Translations under genes and position numbers: made by a program
Notes under the pieces: model-generated
Databases searched by the model: none
What the model was told of the DNA's origin: nothing
What the model saw: only the letters and a program-made list of their open reading frames with translations
Part shown: positions 29,058 to 37,974 of the stretch, in pieces
How the letters are laid out: every line of letters starts with the position of its first letter
How positions within the stretch are numbered: position 1 is the stretch's first letter
Source of the DNA: Mesotaenium endlicherianum
Lineage: Eukaryota; Streptophyta; Zygnematophyceae; Zygnematales; Mesotaeniaceae
Length of the DNA: 37,974 bases
Assembly (NCBI GenBank): GCA_009602735.1
Contig: WELA01003054.1
Span: forward strand, 582,966-620,939
Direction: 5' to 3'

Positions 29058-32000
29058 ATGGCTGGTGGTATTGCCATTTCTTCTGGAGCTACACATGCAG
29101 CACAGTACAAGGGAAGGCTAACCATCAACGTGATTTGGGCATGTATCGTGGCGGCAAGCGGTGGCTTGCTATTCGGCTACGACATCGGAGTTACGGGTAC
29201 GTGGTGCTTCCCTGTACTTTATTGGACATTTGGAGACTTTACGGATGATATTTGCCTTTATTGTTCTCCTTATGCAACCATGACCTGATTATCAAGTAGT
29301 TTGTTGCAGAAGCATATACTTGAGCTTTACTGTATATTCAAATCTGATTCAGAAGTGTATTGATGAGGGTACAAGCTTTCTCTTAATTCATTTTCGAATA
29401 GAACTCTTATGCGTTATCATGTGGCTTATTGTGTACAGGAGGGGTTACCAGTATGCCTGACTTCATGAAGAAAATGTTTCCGCACTTGCTTCATGAACAT
29501 GAGGCACACGCGGCCAAGAATGCTTGGTGCGCTTTTGATGATCAGCTGCTCCAACTGTTCACGTCAAGTTTATTTATTGCCGGCCTTTTTGGAGGCCTTA
29601 TAGCATCATGCACAACATCCCGCTGGGGCCGAGTCCGGACAATGCTAATGTCGGGGTGCTTCTTCCTTGCTGGCGCCATACTGACTGCCACAGCGCCCGT
29701 GCTAGCATTGCTTGTCTTGGGAAGAATCTTCCTTGGATTGGGGGTTGGCTTTGCCAATCAGGTGCGTGATCAAGTTTCCAAGTCCTCAAGCATGTGCATG
29801 TGCATTTGCTGTTAAGTGTAGGCCCATTGTTTTTGGATGAAATGTGCAGAACATATTTGCCCATGAAGCTTAAAGGCTAACGCATGGGTGTACGCTTCAC
29901 ACATCATGTCTAGCTTGTCACATATAGTGTCTCCAGCTCTTTGTTGATGACCGCCCCTTGCCCAAATTCAGGTTGTAAATTTTTTTCCCATGCAGGTACA
30001 CAGTAATATTATAGATTTACCAGTTCACAATAGAGAAAATTATGCTCAGCCTATACATCTGATCTCATTTTTTTTCTCAATGTGTGTGTTGTGGAGGGGT
30101 GGATTGTTCACGGGCATCCAATGGAATGGCGCTCCTCTGCAGGCGGTCCCCCTGTACCTGTCTGAGATGGCACCGGCCTCCTACCGCGGTGCCCTAAACC
30201 AGGCTTTCCAAATGGCCACCACGATTGGCATTTTGGTGGCCCAGTTGATCAACTACGGCACCCAGCACCTCCACCCCTGGGGCTGGAGACTGTCTCTGGC
30301 CGGTGCCGGCGTGCCCGCTGCCATCCTCTTCATTGGCGGCATCTTCCTCCCCGAAACTCCCAATAGCTTGATTGAGCGCGGCCTCCTAGAGAAGGGCAAG
30401 GCAACACTTGTCAACATTAGAGGCGTTGCTGAAATTGAGGTGGGTTTTCTTATCTCCAATCTCTCTCAAATGTCATGTGGAGGAGGGCAGAGGAAGCACA
30501 TGAATTTTGAGTGTGGCATCTGTGAGTGCGTTTTTGGCTGGCTGTGCAAGGCATGTGGACGGTGTGCGTGATAGGTTGCAACCGCGCGGCCATGATCTTC
30601 TTGTGGGTCTTGTGGCTGCATCTTGCAGTGCCTTGTCATGCCCTGACCTGCTACAAGTGTGTTGACTATAAATGCAGCTGTAGATCTTAATTGTAGTCAA
30701 GGCATGGCAGCTTTATGCCTGAGTGAGCTATGTTGCTCTTTGATGCTATACCCGGTTGTAATTTCACAGTTTGGTGCTTTACTGTTTTGATGCTATACCC
30801 AGATGTAATGTGACTGTTGATGCTATACCCAATTGTTGTCACCTCCAGGTGATGTGCAATAATATTGACTCGAGTTGACAATGCGTGCAGGTGGAGGTGG
30901 AGTACGAGGACATGCTGTCGGCCAGCCAGAGGGCTGCCGAGGTCCGCAACCCCTTTGCCAACATCCTCAAGCGCGAGAACCGCCCCGAGCTCTTCTTTGC
31001 AGTCGCCATCCCCCTCTTCCAGCAGCTGACTGGCATAAATGCGATTATGTTTTACGTCGCCCCGTTATTCAACACGCTCGGCTTTGGGGAGAGCGCCGCG
31101 CTCTACTCTGCCGTGATCACGGGCAGCGTGAACGTGGCGGCGACACTTGTCTCCATCTTCAGCGTGGACAAGTTTGGGCGGAGGTGGCTGTTCATGGTGG
31201 GCGGCGTGCAGATGATCATCATGCAGGTGAGACTCGTGCAATCATAATCTGGACCAAGCGCTTGGCTTGCTGATGATGCTCACTCATCCTGTATGCGTTG
31301 CAGCGCCTGCAGCCTTGCCCAGTTCTTTTGCACTGCTTGCATTGAAATGTTGTGGACTTGTGCCCTGTGCAGGTTACCATTGGTGTCGTTCTCAAGCAGG
31401 CGTTTGGCAACGGGGAGAAGCAGCTCAGCAGCGGCATCTCGGCCCTGGTGGTTGTGTGCATCTGCATCTACGTGGCCGGATTCGCGTGGTCCTGGGGCCC
31501 TCTGGGGTGGCTCGTGCCCTCGGAGATCCAGCCCCTCGAGACCCGCTCGGCCGGCCAGTCGCTCACAGTGGCGACCAACTTCCTCTTCACCTTCGTGATA
31601 GGCCAGGCCTTCCTGACCATGCTCTGCAAAATGCAGTGAGTGCATCCTGCCCCTCTCGCCCCACTCTCCATCCTGCTCCTCTTGCATCTCTATCTCCCTC
31701 TCAGTGCTTGTGCGCAGAGCAAGTCATGCACGTGTTGTGTGCTCTTTTGTCTTGTTTCTTTTTGTGCCCCCCTTGCAACAAGTCCCTGTCGCTCTCTCAC
31801 ATGTCGCTCTCTCAAAGGCCAGTGCTCTGATCGTAGGGGGGGGGGGATCATGGCATCAATGTGTGACGACAACAGGTACGGGATATTCCTCTTCTTCGGC
31901 GCCTGCGTGGTGGTCATGACAGTTGTCATCTACTTTCTCCTGCCGGAGACGAGCGGCGTGCCCCTGGAGGAGATGGCGAGCATCTGGCGCGCGCACTGGT

Positions 32001-32110
32001 ATTGGAAGAGGTACGCGGCGGACGCCAAGAGCGCCGCGGCCGACACCGATGTAGAGATGAGGCGCGCAGCCGCAGCTGCTGCTCCCACCCACGGAATCAC
32101 TGCCCAGTAG
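29058..32110 (+). CDS. STP: Sugar transport protein (STP-type monosaccharide/H+ symporter)
   Basis: Six exons: 29058-29196, 29439-29761, 30143-30439, 30891-31226, 31373-31635 and 31876-32110. All have GT-AG junctions and matching phases, for a total of 1593 nt and 530 aa, a normal STP length. It is a 12-helix MFS sugar porter of the plasma membrane that imports hexoses with protons. Motifs in order: LLFGYDIGVTGGV (the proton-coupling Asp), RWGRV in the helix 2-3 loop, [49 protein letters not shown] (sugar-binding Gln/Asn), GSVNV, VDKFGRRW, VAGFAWSWGPLGWLVPSEI, and PETSGVPLEEM near the end. Cys in NAWCAF and MLCKMQ fit the STP lid disulfide pair. The start ATG 29058 is the only good one before the conserved N-terminus MAGGIAI. 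Later exons are much more GC-rich than exons 1-2. The gene appears intact. Confidence 0.95.
30741..30830 (+). repeat. Triple tgatgctataccc repeat in STP intron 3
   Basis: Exact 13-bp word at 30741, 30788 and 30818. Each copy is followed by a related trailer (ggttgtaat, agatgtaat, aattgttgt). It lies 60-150 bp before the exon 4 acceptor. Confidence 0.9.
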
Positions 32111-33580
32111 GAGGCTGTTTGGAGTTAGCTGCCGTGAAGGCTGTGATGGCAGCATCATCAGAGGCTAGGCTAGGAGGCTAGGCTGGTGTTTTTGTTTGAA
32201 AATGGTTTCTGATTTTGGAACTCTCAATGAGAGGTGGAGGGAGGCTGGAGCGCCAGGCGCTTGGACGGCGTGCAAGTGCCACCTGTCGCAGGAAGATGCC
32301 TCTCCTCTTTGGTAGTCAGCATGTCCTCTTAAGATTTCTTGTCGTGGTCACGGTGGTGCCAGGCAGGTAGTCTGTCTCTGACAGTACGTTCAGTCAGAAG
32401 GTGTAGAAGCTTCCATAGAATAGGAGGTGTAGGAGTGGTGCCGTCCTTCATTGTAGAGGATGAATCTTTGAAGGTGTTTTTTGAGGTTTTCAAAGAAGGT
32501 TAAGGAGGTGTAGGGGTGTTCATTTAAGACAGGATGATGAGTATTTAAGTAGGAATAGGATGTAGTCTTTCTTTCCAGTACAGAAATGTTTGTAAGACTT
32601 CTTCTTTATTAACAAACAAAATATCTAAATTTCAAACCCGAAGGGTCTCAACTCTACTGAGTCCCCTTTTCCTGTATTGACTGAGCTGGTGCACCCTTGT
32701 TGCAACCTCCGACTTTGAGCCTGCCACCACCTGGCAAGCTGCCATGATGCTGGACAAGGTGCCAGCAGGACAACTTGCGAGCTGGAAGACCCGCCAGCTG
32801 GCGCCTGCTTGCATCACCTGTCCACCAGCACATACGCTTACGTGCAGGTCTGCCAAGTTTCTCGTCAGTTGGCCGTACAAGCATCTAAGCAAACCGGCGA
32901 GCTGACTCCTGGCGGCCCACGTCCACACACACCAGTAAGTGTACCTGGCCCGTGTATGATCATTGATGCCAGCTGGCGCACCCCTAGGAGGGTCCAGCCT
33001 TGGACTGCCGAACAATTCTGCCTTGTCACAGCTTGTCAATAACATATCTGTTTGGCAGCGCCCCTGTTTGGGATGGAGATATTAACGGTTTAACCTGCCC
33101 CTAGTGTGCATCCATTAGAAATTTTTCAGCATGCAATGTCCACCTGTCGAGCCCAGCTGGCACCTTACCACCACCAACGTGTGTATCCTCTCGCAGGCGT
33201 CGATGTGTTCCCTTGGCAGGCTTATTAACAAGCCAGCAAGGCGACAGCTGGCGCACGTCATCGGCCATCTGGTATGATATTTCACAACCTGCCTCCTAGC
33301 GGTTGACCTGCTAGAAGTCAAAGCGAGTGCTAAATCGTAGCCCAGAACCCTAACCCCCAACCCTAATCAGGAAGCCCAACAAGAGCCCCTAGCCTTTTAC
33401 CCTAAATTGTTCATCTTATGCCCTACAGGTGCCACCACACCCTTTCACTCTCCTGGCCTTATTGGATCCAGATTCTGGCCCTGGTTGTGCAGCACAAGCG
33501 ACACCACAAGGGGGTCAGAGCGCGACGACAGGAGATCGACGGGCCTTTTGTGTTGACGTGTAGAATAGGTGTAGCTGCAG
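32111..33580. other. STP 3' region and spacer, no complete gene
   Basis: STP 3' UTR with AT-rich 3' end signals at about 32590-32620 (tttattaacaaacaaa). From about 32650 the DNA is rich in ccagctggc-type palindromes. The N-terminal exons expected for the downstream ABC1K-like fragment were not found here. A telomere-like ccctaacccccaaccctaa lies at about 33348. Confidence 0.55.
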
Positions 33581-34890
33581 GTAGGGCGCATGTTTGAGGA
33601 GGTGGACTGTGTGAGAGAGGGCCGCAGTGGGGAGCTCTTTGCGCTGCTCTACGGGCACGACAACGGGCTGCCACCTGTCCCAGGTACGCCCGCGCAGGGG
33701 CCTGCAAGAACGCGTGCATGCACGCCTGCAACCTCAATATTTTTAGATGAAAAAGAAAGGGCTCATCGCTGTCCCGGTGACATGTGCGCGAGGAAACGAG
33801 CTGAGGCCAGCTGTATCGCGAAGCGAGGGCCTGCCTGCCTGTGCCGAGGTGGACCCGGGCGTAACTGTTGCCTCTCACTTGCCTGTTTGCTTACACATGC
33901 AAGCCACCGTGCTTCCTGTGTCTCGCCTGTATGCTATGATGATTGATCTCCTTGCCCTAGGGCCTACTTCTCCGCACCCTTCTGGGAGCAGGTGATGGGA
34001 GAAGGGCTAAAGCCGTTTATGTGGGGCCCACTCCAATCGCAGCTCTTCCTTGCCACCCATCCATGTCCATCTGCAAAGGCCTCTTGCCGACTCCCGAGTA
34101 ATGTTGCAATGAATGTGCAAGCAGCAGCTCCTGTTTTTTGTGACCGCTTGCTTGCAGAAGCACACACGTTCTCATGAACGCATGCACGGTCGCACGCACG
34201 CAATATGCTTGCTGCTTCTGTGCTTTTTCTTCTCGCTTCTCCTCCTGGAGCCCTCTCGCTTCACGTGTTGTTAGCATGCTCCCAGAGGCAAGAGGCGCAC
34301 ACTTGCCATCTGCTCTTGCTTGCTCGCTCAAGCACAGGTCTCAGCTCAGCAGGGCGAAGAAACAATATGACGCTCGCTGCGAGTGTCTTGAGGGACGCAA
34401 GCAAGGGGGAGGGGGTGGGGGAGCGGAGGAGGGACAGAGAGGTCTCAAAATTGGGTGGGACGGGGACTTGTGCGACGGGTAAGGTAGTGCCAAGTGGAAC
34501 TCTGCTCTCTGTCGCACTCTTGATGTCAGCTCTTTTAAAACAGCTCCAACTCCTCTTGGCCTCTAAAATCGACTAACCCTGAACACTAAACCCTGGATTT
34601 CAGAACCAGTTCATAATTTCTGAGATTGAGTTTCATGTTCCCCTTGATGCCAGCTTTTGTGGCAGCGAGGAGGTTGTAGCATTTTCATCACTTATTCCGG
34701 GGACCCTTAAGGGCAAAAGAGGGGGAGGCTCAGGCGCCACCCAGCTACACGACAGCTGGCTCTGAGCGTGCTCGGGGGCTGCTGGCAGGCAGGCAGGGGA
34801 CCACCAGGCGCCAGGTGGCGCACAAGGGCGGCGTGAAGGTGCCGCGGATCTACTGGGCCCTCTCCACGCGCAGCGTGCTCAGCATGGAGG
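33581..34890 (+). pseudogene. Orphan exons of an ABC1/UbiB-family (ABC1K) atypical kinase
   Basis: Exon 33581-33683 (acceptor gtagctgcag, donor ggtacg, ending in phase 1) reads VGRMFEEVDCVREGRSGELF then ALLYGHDNGLPPVP. Exon 34808 to about 34890 reads RQVAHKGGVKVPRIYWALST then RSVLSME. Together they match the ABC1 domain stretch from the ELDYxxEGxN...FAxLYG segment to VPKVYWxLSTxxVLTME. A 31-nt piece at 33961-33991 (acceptor ccctag, donor aggtga) would join them with correct phase. ABC1K proteins are plastid or mitochondrial kinases acting in quinone and isoprenoid metabolism. I find neither the upstream KxGQ and nucleotide-binding exons nor the downstream catalytic exons nearby. The last exon lacks a GT donor (gaggcacgc, perhaps a GC donor). 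It is therefore a fragment, a gene with far-away exons, or an assembly join. Exon identity is fairly sure; gene status is not. Confidence 0.62.
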
Positions 34891-36762
34891 CACGCGCGCT
34901 CTCCCCCTCCACTCCTCCGTACTCTGCTCTGCACTGCTGTACGTGCCCTTCCTCTGCTCCCCCTCTCACTCTGCCCTTCTCTCCTCTCCTCCTGCATCTC
35001 CCAGCACCTTGTGGACGCACTCAGTTTGTGGAGCACATGCGTGAGGTGCTGGGGCTCTTGCGCTTGTGCGCAGCCATGTGCACAGCCAGCTCTCTGCACA
35101 CCCCCCCTCTCTCCCTATGCTAGCATGTCCATCTACCTTCCTGCCGGATGGTGGTAGTTGGCCTCCAGGTGGCAACTGGTGCCAGGTGGAAGCCAGTGAC
35201 GTTGTGTGTACGCATTGTACATTGTAACATCGTCAGAAAGCTGCAAGCTGCTGCCGGTGGCTGAGCTGGAGACCGCGTCTCTCTGCCACCTGGAGGTATC
35301 GCGCCAGGTTCATTGAGGCAACAGCGGGAGCTAGCAGCTTTGCAGAGGCGCTCCTCCTACCCGCGGAACATTGACACACGCTCAATGTCTTTGTCCTTCT
35401 CTGGAGAGAAGCAAGAACCCAAGCCCAGCTAGGGTTGTGTAAGGCAACCCGTCACATTCTTTTTTTTGGGGGGGTGAGACAATCAAAATTCTCAACTTGT
35501 TTGTGCAACTCCTTTGCCTGGCATATTGCCCATATTGGTTTATAGTAGTGTTGCTTGATTATGAGAAACTCAATTATGAATGCCATACGGACACATGAGC
35601 GCTTTGATTTCCTTGGCCAGTAAAGCGCGCGTCAGTTTGTGCAGCAAAGCATGCTTTGAGGAAGTTCTTGCAGTGGATTTCTGGATTGAATTTATGAGCT
35701 CAGGTGCGTGACAAGTGGAGACAAGTAGGAAAAAGCAAGCTAGGTGCAGCTAGACTCTCAAATGCTACATTGACTCTTCAGCACAAAGCACATGCGCAAA
35801 GCTTTACACGAGTGTCATCGCAGCAGCCAACTCTGCCAGAAGTCAAACGTCGGGGACATCAGTTATGTTGTCGGCCTTGCTTACCGTACATCTTACACTC
35901 TACAGCAAAGTGATGATCTTAAATTTCTTATTAGCATTACCGGTCATTACGTTCTCAGCTTTGAGGCCGGCCCTGAAACTTGGGCATGCCAAAGAGGGTC
36001 CTCCCTGCTGGCCGGAAGAAAGAGAATCATCGTCGCACTGGAATTTTGACCAGCGAACTTCGTTGCAAAGTCTGACATATCATGCACATAACAGTAGATA
36101 CTTCAGAGCAAGTGCCTCCATATGCGAGAAATCTGATCATATTTCTGTGCGACGTAAAGCCAATCATTCCATGTCGGATGCACCAAGATACAAAGAGCAT
36201 GGAGAACTGGGCGTCAGGAAGTTTGCGCTGCACAGGGTCGGATAAGCTATACAGAGCCGCCAATATTCTATTGCAAGTGCATAGAGGTCAGGTGTCACAC
36301 TTGAGCGCAACATGCCGAAAAAATTACGGCAGCAAGGCCAAGACAGCTGAAATTACAAACAGAGAATTCCAGAGCTGAACGCAACTCAAAGCCCAGGTCC
36401 CAGTGTGCGACCTGAATCCGGATGCTCTTGAGCCCTGCCACTGAGCCTAAAGCTTAAACACTTCACCCTAGAGCTAAACTGGAGGTGGAAGCTCTGCCTC
36501 AGACCTCTCTCGGGTCAGCAAAGCTTCAAGCGGCAGGTATGCGCCAGCTGGAAGTCAAGCAGCTTGCCGCAAGGCACATTTGAAAAGGAGGGCAGATTAT
36601 CCGAGGCAGACGGCGGGAGGGGCCGCTACACTCTTCTTTGAAAGAACCAGAAGACGCGCGTTGACTCAAGCACACACCTGGCCCTCACCGGCACTAGTAT
36701 GCTATATACACCAAGTATATCAAAAGTACTAACTGAGTCATGATAAAGAAACTTCCTAGGAT
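34891..36762. other. Gene-free stretch between the ABC1K fragment and the SPOUT gene
   Basis: Contains a pyrimidine-rich block at about 34908-35000, ccaggtggc words at about 35160-35190, and AT-richer DNA at 35.45-36.3 kb. Short open frames (35865-36245 plus, 36027-36263 minus) have no recognised domain. I see nothing supportable as a gene. Confidence 0.5.
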
Positions 36763-37953
36763 TCACAAGGCAAGCCGTGCAATCGATCGCCGGATGGCAT
36801 CATCGAGGTACGCCATGGATATTAATATGGCCTCCTGGAAAGCGAAAAGACAACACACACCGTGAAAGAGAGCACAATGTTGGGCACTGAAGATGGCAGG
36901 GGTGGACTACCTCTCTGAGATGAGAAGTCTGAAGAAGAAGGTGCATGGTATGTCCCACGACGCCGCTCGACGACGTCAACCAGGAACGACACACAAAGTT
37001 CAAGAAGTGGAGAAAGCATGGGAGGATAAGTGACGCCCAACCAACCAACGAGGCGTCGACTCTGACGAAAAGGACAAGCACCAGCGGCCCTCACCGCACA
37101 AGGTCAGCCCGGGGGCCACTCGGGGGCTGGGACGAGTAAATACAGGCAGGCTGAGAGCCGGGTTCTTGGCGGCTGGCTAGCTTGCAGCAATCTCACCTCG
37201 GTGCGGATGGTGCGCGAGCCCTGGGAGGGGCACGTGTTGAGGTAGCGGTCGAACAGGCACCCCGCGTCCTTCACCTGCGCGCGTGCGTGGTGGCGCAGCC
37301 GACGCGCCCTTCAGAAAAAAAGATGTCCAAAGTTCTACAAGCCCCAGCACTCAAGCCAGCGGGGAGGGCACCAGCGCAAGCAGGGAACCAGAGCCAAGCA
37401 GGCAGCCCCAGTCCCTGCACAAGATCTCTGAAGGAGAGGAAGCTGAGGAGGAGGAGGAGGTGGAGGAGGAAAAGGAGGAGGAGGAGGGGGGCGGGGGAGA
37501 GTACAAGAGGTAGCAGCAGTACCTCGATGGAGTCATCCATTTCGGCGCTCTCCTCAATCCCCGCCAGGCCCCCAAACACCACCAGCAGGTGCCTGCGCTC
37601 GCAAGCACGCTCGTTTGTGTCCCCGACCCCACCGCACACACACGACAAGTCAAAACGCTTGAGAGAGTTCAAGGGGTGGATTGTGCTCCGGTGCATGCCC
37701 CTCGTCGGGAGGAAAACGGCAAAAAAAGAAGACCACGGACAGATCGCAACATTGCTGAGTGCACACAGCAGGCGTGCACGCTTACCCAACAGCTGAGCGT
37801 CTCGCACAGGCGACGCTCAAGACAATGGATACGCACGCGATATGCACCGGCCGCCACTCGGCATAGCACTCACTTGAAGGGCGGAATGACGAGGTCGGCG
37901 CCTCGCACCTTCTCGCCGTGCTCCGACGTGCCCAGCGTGTAGTCGTAGCCCCC
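36763..37953 (-). CDS. SPOUT-class RNA methyltransferase (C9orf114/SPOUT1-like), C-terminal exons
   Basis: Four minus-strand exons with GT-AG junctions and matching phases: 37953-37874, 37592-37523, 37274-37197 and 36834-36763 (stop TGA 36765-36763). They encode GGYDYTLGTSEHGEKV...PPFK, HLLVVFGGLAGIEES..., VKDAGCLFDRYLNTCPSQGS then RTIRTE, and EAILISMAYL...RLAL. This is the C-terminal knot part of the DUF171/Methyltrn_RNA_3 family, nuclear SPOUT methyltransferases related to human SPOUT1/CENP-32. The key strings YDxTxGTSExG, KHLLVVFGGLxG, YLNTCPxQGSRTIRTEEA and ILISM sit in the expected order, and the S-adenosylmethionine-binding knot is formed by this region. The N-terminal part lies beyond the right edge. 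The acceptor of the first visible exon is preceded by a G-run instead of pyrimidines. No frame break was seen. Confidence 0.87.
37436..37500. repeat. (GGA)n purine-rich microsatellite in a SPOUT gene intron
   Basis: gaggaggaggaggtggaggagg-type repeat, entirely purine apart from a few T. It lies just downstream of the 37523 exon on the minus strand. The open frames across it (Glu-rich on plus, Leu/Ser-rich on minus) are artefacts. Confidence 0.85.
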
Positions 37954-37974
37954 CTGAGCCCCCCCCCCCCAAAC

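Noticed and set aside
33961..33991. Reading AYFSAPFWEQ in the small piece between the ABC1K exons
   Set aside because: It looks protein-like, but the phase that joins the flanking exons uses a different frame. It does not match the ABC1 domain at this position.
37283..37513. Glu-rich open frame
   Set aside because: It is a (GGA)n microsatellite inside an intron of the minus-strand SPOUT gene.

Overview
This is a eukaryotic nuclear window, most likely from a streptophyte (a streptophyte green alga or an early-diverging land-plant lineage). The genes are split by GT-AG introns of roughly 170-1130 bp. The recognisable proteins are plant-type: a farnesyl diphosphate synthase ending in KIYKRQK, a PLATZ zinc-binding protein, an STP-type sugar/H+ symporter, an ABC1K-like kinase fragment and a SPOUT RNA methyltransferase. 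Two Ty1/copia elements carry a primer-binding site for initiator tRNA-Met. Exons and microsatellite-bearing introns are GC-rich, while long gene-free stretches are AT-rich. I cannot name the species.

Layout. 1-2068 (+): last four visible exons of farnesyl diphosphate synthase, with the 5' part outside the window. 2069-3681: AT-rich DNA without a gene. 3682-8803: copia element A on the minus strand, flanked by the 5-bp duplication ATATT, with gag-pol broken by stops, a deletion and loss of all three integrase catalytic residues. 8804-10594: gene-free, with diverged tandem repeats. 10595-11561 (+): a three-exon PLATZ gene with altered zinc ligands. 12158-17518: copia element B on the minus strand, flanked by GACAG, younger and nearly intact but frameshifted once. 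17519-22600: low gene density, with AT-rich DNA, degenerate tandem repeats, telomere-like motifs and large CA/GT microsatellites. 22810-23756 (-): possible exons of an unidentified gene next to a sequencing gap at 23848-23879. 25209-26007 (-): two related cysteine-rich modules, one a clean 207-bp symmetric exon and the other decayed. 29058-32110 (+): a complete six-exon STP-type monosaccharide transporter of 530 aa. 33581 to about 34890 (+): orphan exons of an ABC1/UbiB-family kinase. 36763-37953 (-): the last four exons of a SPOUT-class RNA methyltransferase, running off the right edge.

The host genes look like independent housekeeping, transport and regulatory genes. Nothing suggests an operon or a pathway cluster. 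The two retroelements are one family inserted in the same orientation on either side of the PLATZ gene, at different times.

I found no convincing new multi-gene system. The most novel items are the cysteine-rich module near 25.2-26.0 kb, the divergent PLATZ zinc ligands, the copia family whose gag start codon lies inside the LTR so that the primer-binding site is translated, the transition-type loss of the integrase triad in element A, and an iterated palindrome (core GCCAGCTGGC) scattered through the GC-rich half.
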